DNA from: Amphibalanus amphitrite
Taxonomy: Eukaryota > Arthropoda > Thecostraca > Balanomorpha > Balanidae
Length of the DNA: 64,000 nucleotides
NCBI RefSeq assembly: GCF_019059575.1
Contig: NW_024882903.1
Span: 102,002 to 166,001, forward strand
Reading direction: 5' to 3'
The notes below the pieces were generated by a model. The model had not been told where the DNA came from. It saw only the letters and a list, made by a program, of their open reading frames with translations, and ran no database searches. Positions 1-9,869 of this stretch are shown piece after piece (position 1 is the first letter of the stretch; each line of letters opens with the position of its first letter). Position numbers and translations under genes: made by a program.

Positions 1-751
1 ATACATATTACATAACATATGCAGTAGACATGTATTACATATTGATATATGCTGCATGCATGTATGATTTCCTACTTCATATACCTAAGCACAAATATCC
101 CTGGGCTAGGTCATTACTAATACTAAGACGATACATACCTAAAGATAGTTAAGCTATTCCACGGCGGTCACAGGGTGCAGGTTGCCATGGTTTCCAGACG
201 CTGCATCAGCAGGACTAATAAACTGCCCCGGTATCTCAGCTTCCCGCAGCACAGCGGTGCTAGACGCGGAGTGGGGGACCGATCGGGAACCGGGAACCGC
301 CCGCGGCGAATCATCGAACTCAGAGACCGGGAGCCGAGACGACAGGCTCTATTCAGGAGTTATTAATAGCCCGAGGCTCTTCAGATGTCTGCTGACGAAG
401 TTCATCAGCGTTTTTGGAGGATACGCGAATTTTGTGTTGTCCCAGAGAGCTGTTACTAATGACCTCTCAGGCAGACCTGACTTTTCTTGAACTTCCCGGA
501 GCCGTAAAAACATAATCGAAGTCGGATGCAGCGGCACTGACGTCGGTCACGGGAACTGCGAGTGTCGGCACTGTCCGTCAGATGGCAGTGCGGTCGGTCG
601 TCGATAGCTGCCGGCGCGTGGCAGCGGGCCAGGCCGCAGGCGGACGGCGCGGTGGCTGGCGGTGACGGGTCGGGCGGCAGCGTCGGTGGCGGGTCGCCGG
701 CGGGGTCGGGCGGTCCGAGACGCCGTCCAGAGACCAGATCAGGTACGTCTT
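1..751. other. Left-edge region without a recognised gene
   Basis: No ORF here resembles a known protein. Positions 1-180 are AT-rich, and 590-750 are strongly GC-rich with G/C tandem character. A splice-donor-like CAG|GTACGT lies at 740-748, right where the Ty3/gypsy element begins, so a GC-rich exon edge cannot be excluded. No supported coding frame leads into it. Confidence 0.5.
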
Positions 752-985
752 TGTGGCGACGTAGCCCTTTGCCCTCTGAACTTTGTGCAGTAGACTAGGT
801 GGCGCTGAGCTCGTTGCGCTCGTGGGCACGGTGCGGCCGTGCAGCAGTCGGGCAGCGGCCCCCGCCGGATACCGATCACCAATACAGGACTACGTTATTC
901 AGAACGCTAGTGTGTGAGATCGCGGACCGAGATCGCGGACCCGGAAGCTGGAACGAACTCAGCCGCGGATACTAGCGGCGTAACA
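752..985 (+). repeat. 5' LTR of the first Ty3/gypsy element
   Basis: This 234-bp direct repeat is bounded by TG...CA and matches 5,950-6,182 apart from one extra T near position 768. It should hold the Pol II promoter. No canonical TATA box is evident, so an initiator/DPE-type promoter is plausible, as in many gypsy elements. Confidence 0.96.
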
Positions 986-988
986 ACT

Positions 989-1003
989 TGGCGACGAGGA
1001 CGA
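989..1003 (+). other. Probable primer-binding site (minus-strand priming)
   Basis: TGGCGACGAGG begins 3 nt after the 5' LTR. TGG complements the CCA end of a tRNA, as expected for a Ty3/gypsy PBS. The specific tRNA was not assigned. Confidence 0.6.
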
Positions 1004-1498
1004 GATCCGCTTAGTGGTGATCTCGGAAGGAAAAGTGGCGTTCTCACGGATTTGGCGTTCTGGTGGTGCGGCACCGGTGGCCGACGCGGATATACGTCAC
1101 TGGGAAGTGACAGCGTCGGGACTCGGACAAACTCCTTTGGCGTGCTGGATGGTGCAGTGCGCGGCGGTCGGCGCGGATATACATCACGGTGAAGTGATAG
1201 CGTCGGGCCGGGTGATATTGCTTAGTGCTTAGTTCTGCTTAGTGCTTAGTATTTTTTTTTATACTGCTGCATAATTTTGTGCATTAACGCTGTAAGCTCT
1301 GCCGCTGCGTTTCGCTGTATCGTTGTTGGGAACATTTGTATTGCACCTCCGTGTTGGGTGAACAGTGGTGCGGGCGGCGACGGCGGCCGCTGGACTCTGA
1401 ACTTTGGACTCTGCTCGGTGTGGCGTGACTGGTGAGTCAGCGCGGTCAGTGCAGTGTGCAGTGCCTGACCCCGGTGCAGCCTCGGGGCGGTGGCAAAC

Positions 1499-4400
1499 AT
1501 GGCGGCCGGACTGCCGAGCGTGGCTCCTTTTGCAAAGGGGATGGACTTTAGCCGGTGGCTGAAGGGTCTGGAATTCTACGCCGAGGCGATGGACATAACA
1601 GACGACCGGCGGCGGACTGCAGTCCTGCTCCATCTAATGGGGCCGGACATCCAGGACGTGTTCGACACCCTGCCGGAGCCGGCTGCAACGGCTGCAACGT
1701 CACAATACGACACCGCTGTGGCTAAACTACGCCAATATCTGCAGCCGACGTCTAACCTTATGGCGGAACGTGTAACGTTCCACCGCACGAGCATGTACGC
1801 CGGCGAGTCATTCGACGCGTACCTGGCTCGTTTGCGGGCGGTGGCTGGGCGGTGCGGGTTCCCGGCGGCTGACCTCGACCGTGAGCTCCGGGACAGGAGC
1901 GTGGCCGGCGCGACTCCGCAAATTCAGGAGCGACTGTTGCAGACGGTCGGAACCAAAGGAGATAACTTTTCACTGCAAGATCTCCAGGCTACGGCTCGTG
2001 CATACGAGCAAACGCAAATGCTAGTGACGCAGTTCCGTAATGCGTCTCTGAGCACGGACGGCGTCGGACGGTCAACCACCGCATTGGACGAGCGGCCAGA
2101 GGTCGATGTGGTGACCTCGGGACCGGATCAGCTGAACGCTGTCCGGCAACAGCGCACGGCTGACGGTAACCGGAACCGCCAGCGGCGCACGGTCCGCTGC
2201 TACCGCTGCGGTGCGGCAGGACATTTTCAGCGGGACTGTCAGGACAGCCGACGCCCGGATGAGTCAGCGCGTGCGGCACCAGCGTCACGGCGGCCGACGG
2301 GGCCGGGGCGCCGGGAATCTGACACTCGTGGGTCCGACGGGGTCAGACCGGCACCGGAGACGCGGCGGTGCTACCGCTGCAAGCAGATCGGACATCTGCG
2401 CAGTCAATGCCGACAGCAGCCTGCCACGGCGGACATGTGGGGGCTGGGGCAGATAAACGCCGTTAACCTAACGGAGGCGGTTAAAATGACTTTACCGGTG
2501 AACGGGGTGGCCATCAAAATGGTGGTGGACACCGGCAGCCCAATCACTGCTGTGGGGCGGGACACGGTCATCCCGCGGCTGCGACTGAAACCTTCTGAAC
2601 TGCAGTTGTCGTCATTCACTGGTCACCGGATCCCTCTCCGGGGTGAGGCAGACGTCTCTGTAAGGTTTCGCGGTCGGGACCATCGACTGCGACTGGTCGT
2701 GGTGGACCTGCCTGGCGATCGCCGTCTGCTAGGCCGCGACTGGCTGCGGGCTCTGGACATCAGTGTGGGCGGCGGAGAGACGGCGGTGATGGACGTCACT
2801 CCGGACCGAGGGACGGCGGATCTGGAGGCGGTCTGTAACAGGCACAAGTCGGTGTTTGACGGCACACCGGGGCGCATCAGTGGAGTAAAGGCGCACCTGA
2901 CACTGAAACCGGATGCACGGCCGGTGTCACGGCCGGTGCGCTCGCCTCCATATGCACTGAAACCGGCCGTCGAGCAGGAGCTCGACCGCTGGGTGCAGGC
3001 CGGGATCGCGGAAAAAGTCGGTCCAAACGACGCGCCCGGCTGGGGAACACCACTGGTGACGGTGCCACGGGCTGATGGCGGTGTGCGTCTGTGCGGTGAT
3101 TATCGACTGACGGTAAACCCGCAGCTGCAAATGGCGACGCATCCTACGCCATCCGCCGAGGACATCTTTGCGAGCGTCCGAGGACGGCGGTTCTGCAAAC
3201 TGGACCTGAAAGACGCCTTCCTGCAGCTGGAGCTCGCGGAGGAATCGCGAGATATGACAACAGTCGTCACGCACCGAGGACGGTATCGGATGAAATCTCT
3301 ACCGTTCGGCATATCGGCGTGCAGTTCGGTGTTTCAGGCAGCAATCGATCACATCCTGGATGGCTTAGACGGGTGTGTGGCCTATCAAGACGATCTGCTG
3401 GTGACGGCGGCGAACATGACGGACCTGTGCGAGCGCTTGGATGAAGTGCTAACTCGGCTGGAAGCTCATGGAGTGAAGCTGAAACGGGAGAAGTGTCAAC
3501 TTGGACTTGACGAGGTGCAGTACCTCGGCTGGCGCATCTCAGCACAGGGGCTGCGTCCAGTACAGGAGAAAGTTGACGCAGTGATCGACATGCCGGACCC
3601 TAAGGATGTGAAAAGTCTGCGCAGCATCTTGGGGAGCATCAACTACTACCAGCGGGTGCTTCCCAACCTCTCCACGGAACTAGCGCCGCTGTACGATCTC
3701 TTACAGAAGGGCGCCACGTGGAAATGGACTAATGTGCACAAAAACGCACTGGTCAGAGTGCGAAAACTGCTGGCAGGGGACACAGTCCTAAAGCGGTACG
3801 ATGCAGAGGCGCCGCTCAAGCTCGTCACAGATAGCAGTGAAGTCGGCGTGGGAGCCGTGCTTCTGCAGCCTGACGAGGAAGGACTGGAGCGTCCGGTGAT
3901 GTACGCCTCTCGGACACTCACAAAAACGGAGAGGAAGTATCCGATGGTAGAGAAGGAGGCGCTGGCGGTGTCTTTCGCCGTCAAGCGTTTCGGTCAGTTT
4001 CTCTACGGCCGGAGGTGGACCCTGGTCACGGACAACAGGGCGCTGTCGCGCATCTTGAGTCCGGAGCGCGAGCTGCCAACGCTGGCGGCGGCCAGGCTCC
4101 AGCGGTATGCGCTGCAGCTCGCGGCTTTCACCTATGATGTGGAGCTACGTCCATCAGAAGACATGCACCTGGCGGACAGTCTGTCTCGTATGGCAGTGCC
4201 AGGCGGAGAGGTCGAGCCAGCGGACGCTGAGGACGACACCAGCGGCGGCTCGTATCTGCTGTTCATGGACGGAGTAGCTTCGGTTCTGACGGCCACACAA
4301 CTCGCGGCGGCGACACGCCGCGATCGGGTACTGTCGCGCGTCCTGACGTACGTGCACAGTGGGTGGCCCGGACAGGTGGAGCAGGAGCTGGCCCCGTTCC

Positions 4401-5815
4401 GTCAGAGGCGGGATGAGCTCTCCACGGACCTGGGATGTCTGCTCTGGGGTGGCAGGACGGTGGTTCCCCACTGCCTTCGGCAACAGGTGCTGGCAGAGCT
4501 GCACCAAGGTCACCTGGGCAGCGCCAAAATGAAAGGTGTGGCGCGCCGATACGTATGGTGGCCTGGTATGGACGCCGAGCTGGAGGCCCTGGCGCGTGAC
4601 TGCGCGGCTTGCATGGAAAAGCGCGGGGCACCACCGCGTGCTGAACTTCACCCTTGGGAACCGACGGACAGCTGCTGGTTCAGGGTTCACATCGACTTCG
4701 CTGGACCCTTCCAGGGCTCTTTCTTTCTGATAGTGTATGACAGCTACTCGCGCTGGGTGGAGGCAGTGCCGATGCGTGAGACCAGCACGGAAAGCACGGT
4801 GCGTGTTCTGCGCGAAATGTTCGCCAGGTTTGGATTGCCGGTCCAGGTGGTCAGCGACAATGGACCCCAGCTGACCGCCACTGCGTTCTCCCAGTTCCTG
4901 AACTCGAATGGGATTCGGCACATCAGGACAGCGCCGTGGCATCCAAGTAGCAACGGGGCGGCGGAGCGCGCAGTTCAAACCGTAAAGAATGGCTTGAAAG
5001 CTGCACTCAATGACGGAGGAACGCTTTCTCAGCGCCTCCAGCGGTTCTTGCTGGCATACCGGGTGGCGCCACACGCGACCACGGGGAGGTCTCCAGCGGA
5101 AATGATGTTGGGACGGAACGTGCGAACCAACCTGGACCTCCTAAAGCCGGATGTGCATGTGCGGCAGCGCGAGGAAAAACTTCGCCAGTGGCAGGCCGGT
5201 AGGCCAGGTCACAACAGGCAGTTCTCGATCGGAGACCACGTCTGGACACGGGCCTACGGTGGACCGTCCAAGTGGCGGCGGGGCGTCATCACCGCCCGAA
5301 CGGGCCCGCTGTCGTTCGAAGTGGACGTGGGGAGCGCGATCTGGTCGCGGCACGCCGACCAGCTGCGTCTGGCGGGCACCCAACAGGCTGCTGCAGCGTC
5401 CGATGGCGTGGAGGAAATCAGCCGGCAGCCGACGGTGGCAGCACCGAACCGTAACGGACAGGTTCCGGTGGCCCCCACAGGGATTGGCGAACCACCGGTG
5501 ATCATCAGACCGGGGGTCATCGTCGGGTCAGGTGTGACCGGCGGGTCGGAAACGACGGTCAGGTCACCGGCCAAAGACAGGCCGGGGGCGACGGGCAATG
5601 ATGCTGTGACAGCACCTGCTACCGCTACCAGTGGCAGCTCCGAGGAAGCGCAGGTAGCTGCAGGCGGCGACGCTGGTGCCGAGGAGGTCAGCAGAGGTGG
5701 CGGTGCGACCTCATCGGCGACAGGAACAGGAGCTGGATCAGCAACTGGAGGCATCGCTCAGCGTGTTTCCGTCAGGCAGCGGAAGCAGCCGCGTCGCCTC
5801 ATAGCCGAAATGTGA
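1499..5815 (+). CDS. Gag-Pol polyprotein of Ty3/gypsy element 1
   Basis: This single fused ORF encodes all enzymes for retrotransposition. The open frame reaches back to a GTG at 1,490, but the first ATG is at 1,499, giving about 1,438 aa. Order: Gag-like N-terminus; two CCHC zinc knuckles (near residues 234-247 and 291-304); aspartic protease with DTGS (near 343); reverse transcriptase with YQDD (near 629-634); RNase H with TDSS (near 776); integrase with an HHCC zinc domain (from about residue 1000, CAAC signature near nt 4,600); and the integrase catalytic triad (D in HIDFAG, D in VSDNGPQ, E in the GAAERA stretch). The tail is Ala/Gly/Thr-rich and ends in a short Arg-rich motif; I see no chromodomain. 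No stop or frameshift interrupts it, and no separate gag stop or env gene is present. Confidence 0.96.
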   Translation: MAAGLPSVAPFAKGMDFSRWLKGLEFYAEAMDITDDRRRTAVLLHLMGPDIQDVFDTLPEPAATAATSQYDTAVAKLRQYLQPTSNLMAERVTFHRTSMYAGESFDAYLARLRAVAGRCGFPAADLDRELRDRSVAGATPQIQERLLQTVGTKGDNFSLQDLQATARAYEQTQMLVTQFRNASLSTDGVGRSTTALDERPEVDVVTSGPDQLNAVRQQRTADGNRNRQRRTVRCYRCGAAGHFQRDCQDSRRPDESARAAPASRRPTGPGRRESDTRGSDGVRPAPETRRCYRCKQIGHLRSQCRQQPATADMWGLGQINAVNLTEAVKMTLPVNGVAIKMVVDTGSPITAVGRDTVIPRLRLKPSELQLSSFTGHRIPLRGEADVSVRFRGRDHRLRLVVVDLPGDRRLLGRDWLRALDISVGGGETAVMDVTPDRGTADLEAVCNRHKSVFDGTPGRISGVKAHLTLKPDARPVSRPVRSPPYALKPAVEQELDRWVQAGIAEKVGPNDAPGWGTPLVTVPRADGGVRLCGDYRLTVNPQLQMATHPTPSAEDIFASVRGRRFCKLDLKDAFLQLELAEESRDMTTVVTHRGRYRMKSLPFGISACSSVFQAAIDHILDGLDGCVAYQDDLLVTAANMTDLCERLDEVLTRLEAHGVKLKREKCQLGLDEVQYLGWRISAQGLRPVQEKVDAVIDMPDPKDVKSLRSILGSINYYQRVLPNLSTELAPLYDLLQKGATWKWTNVHKNALVRVRKLLAGDTVLKRYDAEAPLKLVTDSSEVGVGAVLLQPDEEGLERPVMYASRTLTKTERKYPMVEKEALAVSFAVKRFGQFLYGRRWTLVTDNRALSRILSPERELPTLAAARLQRYALQLAAFTYDVELRPSEDMHLADSLSRMAVPGGEVEPADAEDDTSGGSYLLFMDGVASVLTATQLAAATRRDRVLSRVLTYVHSGWPGQVEQELAPFRQRRDELSTDLGCLLWGGRTVVPHCLRQQVLAELHQGHLGSAKMKGVARRYVWWPGMDAELEALARDCAACMEKRGAPPRAELHPWEPTDSCWFRVHIDFAGPFQGSFFLIVYDSYSRWVEAVPMRETSTESTVRVLREMFARFGLPVQVVSDNGPQLTATAFSQFLNSNGIRHIRTAPWHPSSNGAAERAVQTVKNGLKAALNDGGTLSQRLQRFLLAYRVAPHATTGRSPAEMMLGRNVRTNLDLLKPDVHVRQREEKLRQWQAGRPGHNRQFSIGDHVWTRAYGGPSKWRRGVITARTGPLSFEVDVGSAIWSRHADQLRLAGTQQAAAASDGVEEISRQPTVAAPNRNGQVPVAPTGIGEPPVIIRPGVIVGSGVTGGSETTVRSPAKDRPGATGNDAVTAPATATSGSSEEAQVAAGGDAGAEEVSRGGGATSSATGTGAGSATGGIAQRVSVRQRKQPRRLIAEM

Positions 5816-5936
5816 CGGCGACACAAAGTCGTGTTCGAAGCGACTGGTTTTGCTTTGAAATAGTTTTAGACGGATGTTTAGTCTTATTTCGGCCAGTTTT
5901 TGTGTTGTCTGCTTCGCCACGACTGTCATTCCTGTT

Positions 5937-5949
5937 GAGGGGGGTAGTG
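5937..5949 (+). other. Polypurine tract of Ty3/gypsy element 1
   Basis: The purine run GAGGGGGG lies a few bases before the 3' LTR, in the position expected for plus-strand DNA priming. Confidence 0.7.
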
Positions 5950-6182
5950 TGTGGCGACGTAGCCCTTGCCCTCTGAACTTTGTGCAGTAGACTAGGTGGC
6001 GCTGAGCTCGTTGCGCTCGTGGGCACGGTGCGGCCGTGCAGCAGTCGGGCAGCGGCCCCCGCCGGATACCGATCACCAATACAGGACTACGTTATTCAGA
6101 ACGCTAGTGTGTGAGATCGCGGACCGAGATCGCGGACCCGGAAGCTGGAACGAACTCAGCCGCGGATACTAGCGGCGTAACA
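5950..6182 (+). repeat. 3' LTR of the first Ty3/gypsy element
   Basis: This 233-bp copy of the 5' LTR differs only by a 1-bp deletion in a T run. It is followed directly by the target duplication GTCTT at 6,183-6,187. Confidence 0.96.
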
Positions 6183-6187
6183 GTCTT

Positions 6188-7140
6188 CATACGTGAGTCG
6201 ATCGGCATCTCAGACACGTTGGTAGGACAATATTTATTCGGATATACAGCCAAGAACTAATATTTCGTGCCGTTCATGTACAATAATCGTTTGATATTTT
6301 GCCTATATTTTATGTTCAGTATGTACTCGAGCCTTATTCAGGATTTATAGCTTCTTTTTCATTGAATGCTGTAATCTGTATCTACATTGCATGACTTTTA
6401 TTGTCCACGTCTGCGTCATGATTCGTGGATTTTTACGGATACCTCGAAGCGACTATTGCGGGATGCGGGACACATCGTGGCAAAGAATAGGACACAGTTT
6501 GAAAATTGCAGCCATTGGTTATTGTAGGTTATCCGAGCTAAATGGTCATGTGATTGTCATTGTCCCCGTTCTCTGGATCCCCAGTTATCAATAATCCGAG
6601 TTCAGAAATCCGACCATACACGATCGGTATGCACTGTCTGGGCTGCCGAGTGCCGGTCGCCCCAGCGTAACTGGACTCCCATCGGAAGGTGCTCTGGAGT
6701 GACAGGGCCGTGGCCTACCCCCCCGGGACCCTCCCGTGTTGACTGGATACCCTCAGCCACTGCGGCACCTCACTGGTAGGGCGACTCGGCCCATTGTCTC
6801 CATACTGACCGCATCATCAAATCGTATCCGGATCCGTGAGCAATGAGCATGCCTAAATGCCGATAGTTTCTACTTAGACTGACCTGTGACTTTTTCGGTG
6901 ACCTCGAGGTCAATAAAATTGGACTTTGTTTGCCGTCTAGTCTGGGGCTATCGCATGCTCTCTGATTTTTTAAATCGGTTTCGGTTTTTAACAGTTCGGA
7001 GTTCCATCGGTTTCAACAGTTTCTAACGTAGGAAACTTGCAGTCTGCAAACTCGCCCCCTCCCGTTTATGGAATTTACGCCAGTCTTGCGCATGGGTCTT
7101 TGAGCTGCATAGAACCTTCACCTTGTTTTAAATAGGCCTT
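6188..7140. other. Gene-free stretch with a dispersed-repeat fragment
   Basis: No supported gene was found. Positions about 6,880-6,970 (GACCTCGAGGTCAATAAAAT and downstream TCTGGGGCTATC) are related to about 23,190-23,275, so a fragment of a dispersed repeat is present. The rest is unassigned. Confidence 0.5.
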
Positions 7141-7144
7141 ACGA

Positions 7145-7645
7145 GGAACCGAATGGGACACTCAGAAGCCAGTGTGGGCCCTCAGAGGCGGACATCTGGT
7201 CCCACATTCACTGACCAGTATGTGAGCCTTCATAGGCCGTTAACAGTCACGACTGAGGCGGTCGCGGGGACCTCAGCGGCCAGATGGGCTCCTCAGAGAC
7301 CGATATGGGCGCTGAGAGACCTGCGTGGGACCCATGCGGTTCGAGTGGGGCTCAAAAATGCCGATGCAGATACCATGAAGAGGATGCAGTTTGGTTTGAG
7401 TCAACTGAGGGTCTCAGATGAGGTGAACTGGTGTCAACTGACTCTGAGGGGACCAGTCTGGGGCCCTATAAAAGACCGAAATGGGGATTTTAGAGGTCAG
7501 TGCCACCCCAAAAAGTCAGCACAGGGCCTTCAGCCCGGTTCAGCCCTTCAAAGGATAATACTGGCTGTGGTACACCGGTGCCGGGCGCGAGGCCCTCAGG
7601 ACCGGTATGGGACTGCAAAAAGCCGGGCTGGGTTTTTCGAGCCTC
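7145..7645. repeat. Degenerate ~20-22 bp minisatellite
   Basis: Successive blocks resemble TGGGNCCTCAGAGACCGATA (for example near 7,168, 7,282 and 7,304), with strong divergence and length variation. This makes an apparently open reading frame of about 165 codons that I regard as repeat-derived rather than a gene. Confidence 0.6.
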
Positions 7646-7737
7646 GATGAGAATCGACCAAAACAACGGGCAGGACCCCACAACCTGTGGCCCTGTGGAG
7701 GTTCACAAGTTTTGGTGTTGAGAGTGGGGAGAGACAG

Positions 7738-8219
7738 CAGGGGCGGATCCAGAAAATCTCCAAGGGAGGGGCCATTAGAAACCAGGAGGCCCCCCCATAA
7801 TCCCACCTGTTGGAGGCCCCATCTTCCCACTTGTTGGCCCCCCCCCCTCAAAAAAAAACTGCGTCTATTGAGCTTATCTAGCTGTTCAGGCAACATCTCA
7901 ACGTCTGTGCAGGCTTGGAGGCCCTCTGTGCAGGCTAGGAGGCCCTGTAAAAGTGGTCATCTCTGTGAGTATAAGAGACCTCCAAGTTATGAAAAGCTTT
8001 ACCAATCTTCTAACAAAGAAGTCTTCTCAGCTAGTCTTCTAAGAAATAACTAAGTGGGTAGGTTAAAAAAACTCATCGGATTTCGGCCACTTTATTTTCA
8101 GGAGGCCCCCTTTTCAGCTTTTTAACTTTTTAACTTTTTATTTTATTTTTGAAAAAAAAATCGGCCAAGGGGGGGGGGCCATGGCCCCCATGGCCCCCCC
8201 CCCCTTGTATCCGCGCCTG
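7738..8219. mobile_element. Non-autonomous hAT-type MITE
   Basis: This 482-bp element has an 8-bp target duplication AGAGACAG at 7,730-7,737 and 8,220-8,227. Its left end is CAGGGGCGGATCCAG. Its right end, read inward on the other strand, is CAGGCGCGGATACAAG, an imperfect inverted repeat. The 8-bp TSD and CAGNGGCGGATC termini fit the hAT superfamily and match the ends of the 1.9-kb element at 60,886-62,790. It has no transposase ORF; the interior is C- and T-rich. Confidence 0.88.
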
Positions 8220-8227
8220 AGAGACAG

Positions 8228-8863
8228 AGACAGTAACATGCCCTTGGCCGCAGGGCAGGTCCTTGATGTGACTGCTGCTAGCCTGCTGGCCTAGAGTTTT
8301 GTCAATATTTTCGGTATTTAAACGACAGCACTTCGGCGTATCCTGGTATCCCGAAATTCACCATTAGGGCTGTACCATGTAATCTCAAAGTGACTTTTTC
8401 GGATTTCAAATGACTGACAATGATGAGGTCACGTGTTTGACCATATATAGGCATATGGCGTAGCTTGCGGGGATTCGGGAGCTTGCTTCTTTTTTAAAGT
8501 TTCATCTCCCTGCGAAGGATTTCCTGGAGCTTTGTGCAGTTGCGATATTCTAGGACCGTCACCGTGAGGAGGTCCTCTTATGGCGTCAGAGATTTCCGTG
8601 TAAATTCCTATTCTACCTCGGCGGCCAGGAAATGGGAGAGCCCTTGAAGTGGCAGCTCTGCGCGTGCCGACGGAACTCGCTAGGTGTCGTACATCTCCCT
8701 GATTCTCCCTTCTGCCGGAGGGGTGACGGTATCGCTGTGACCGACCTTGGATCGGTCCGATACGTCCTGTCGGGGCTGCCGCGGCGCGACCTTCTGGCCG
8801 CCCTCAGAGAGCAGACGACCTCTCCTTCCTGGCCATCCAGGTGACTGGACCGGCCACCAGACG
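8228..8863. other. Gene-free stretch
   Basis: No gene or recognised repeat was found. Short ORFs here lack any family signature. Confidence 0.45.
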
Positions 8864-9029
8864 TAGTGGCGGCGGAACACCTTCAATTAAGGGAGGGGCG
8901 GGGGGGGGGGGGGGGCACTGCCGACTTTTGGTTCCATTCTTTCCATGCAACGCCCATAGGGCTAATGTTAAAATGCCAAAATCAAAGGGGGGCCCGGTGC
9001 CCCGGTGCCCCCTCGTTCCGCCGCCTATG
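8864..9029. mobile_element. Short hAT-like MITE
   Basis: Left terminus TAGTGGCGGCGGAAC and right terminus GTTCCGCCGCCTATG form an imperfect inverted repeat (12 of 15). The flanks ACCAGACG (8,856-8,863) and GCCAGACG (9,030-9,037) are an 8-bp duplication with one mismatch. The 166-bp body is mostly G and C runs. Size and TSD fit a miniature hAT derivative. Confidence 0.68.
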
Positions 9030-9037
9030 GCCAGACG

Positions 9038-9588
9038 TCTAGCGGTGGGCTGCGCGGGTGGCCACGGGTGCACGGGGGGCCCTCCCCTCCCCTCCTCGGA
9101 CGGCCAGGTCACGTGTCACGTGCCACCCAGTGTTCCGGACACATCGCGAGGATGGGGCAGACCCAGCACCGAGTGCTGCCTGAGTGGGTGCTGAGGTGTG
9201 GCGAGAAACTCGGCGCTGTCCTTTGCACACCAATTGATTCCCGGTGGGGTGAATAGCGTGGTATAGTGTCAGTGATTTTCCATGTTTGGGAGCCGGCTAT
9301 GTTGTTATCCCTTCCGGCGCGCACTGCGATACATATCTGGCTCAGGAGCATCCCCTGTTGTCGCATGTCACCGTGTGGGGAGGTGCCGACCCGTTGGACG
9401 GGACGAACGAGAGACGGCCTCGAGTGGTGCCATTGTCGGCTGAGCGAGTCAGTCGCAAAACGCATCGCTTTCTTTGGGCGAAATGCCCGTATATGTAGTT
9501 ACAATCGTGTTTATGAGAGGTTTCGAATGAGGACAAGTCATGAATTATATATTCGTCTGAATCAGGCGAGGTCACTCAGCCTCGGGTG
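9038..9588. other. Gene-free stretch
   Basis: Nothing recognisable as a gene. Several short overlapping ORFs on both strands have no supporting motif. Confidence 0.4.
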
Positions 9589-9716
9589 GGCGGGTGGGCC
9601 CACCCGACTCGACGCGGCCCGGCCCGCCCGGTCGTCCAGCCCGCCCGGCCCGCCCGACCCGCCCGACCCGCCCGGTCGTCCGCCCGCCCGACCCGCCCGG
9701 TCCGTCCGCCCGGTCT
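9589..9716. repeat. GC-rich CCCGCC/CCCGACC simple-sequence tract
   Basis: This low-complexity tract is built on CCCGCCCGACCCGCC-type units. The Pro/Arg-rich short ORFs through it are artefacts of composition. Confidence 0.75.
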
Positions 9717-9723
9717 GTGGCTT

Positions 9724-9756
9724 GCGTATTTACAAATTGCAACCGAGCTCCGCCGT
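9724..9756 (-). repeat. 33-bp segment identical (inverted) to 18,236-18,268
   Basis: The 33 bases here, containing TTACAAATTGCAACCGAGCT, occur as the exact reverse complement at 18,236-18,268. Similarity fades on both sides. This is probably the conserved terminus of an unresolved dispersed element. Confidence 0.75.
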
Positions 9757-9869
9757 GGGGTAAGGTGGGCAGGGGTTTTCGCCAGTTTTCGCACTACGGC
9801 TGCGGTTGAACTACAGTCTGTGGTAGAAACTTCGGGATGATGGCGCGTTTCATACGAAATCTGGCGCAA

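Larger units (their letters stand above)
752..6182 (+). mobile_element. Complete Ty3/gypsy LTR retrotransposon
   Basis: This is a full-length element of 5,431 bp. It has two LTRs (752-985 and 5,950-6,182) that start TGTGG and end TAACA. They look identical except for one T in a short run (CCCTTT versus CCCTT). The 5-bp target duplication GTCTT is present at 747-751 and 6,183-6,187. One uninterrupted gag-pol frame lies between a likely primer-binding site (TGGCGACGAGG at 989) and a polypurine tract just before the 3' LTR. Near-identical LTRs, intact TSD and an open polyprotein mean a very recent insertion that could still be active. A GC-rich leader of about 510 nt precedes gag and contains a roughly 84-bp-spaced partial duplication around 1,087 and 1,171. 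Confidence 0.97.

Noticed and set aside
1490-1498. GTG as start of gag-pol in the first gypsy element
   Set aside because: Eukaryotic initiation is expected at ATG; the first ATG, three codons later, was used. The same reasoning moved the second gypsy start from 30,188 to 30,260 and the SGNH start from 40,377 to 40,458.
4154-5074. 306-codon antisense ORF inside gag-pol of the first gypsy element
   Set aside because: It lies opposite a clearly real integrase region and has no motif of its own.
7153-7650. 165-codon ORF
   Set aside because: It follows a degenerate 20-22 bp tandem repeat and shows no protein motif.
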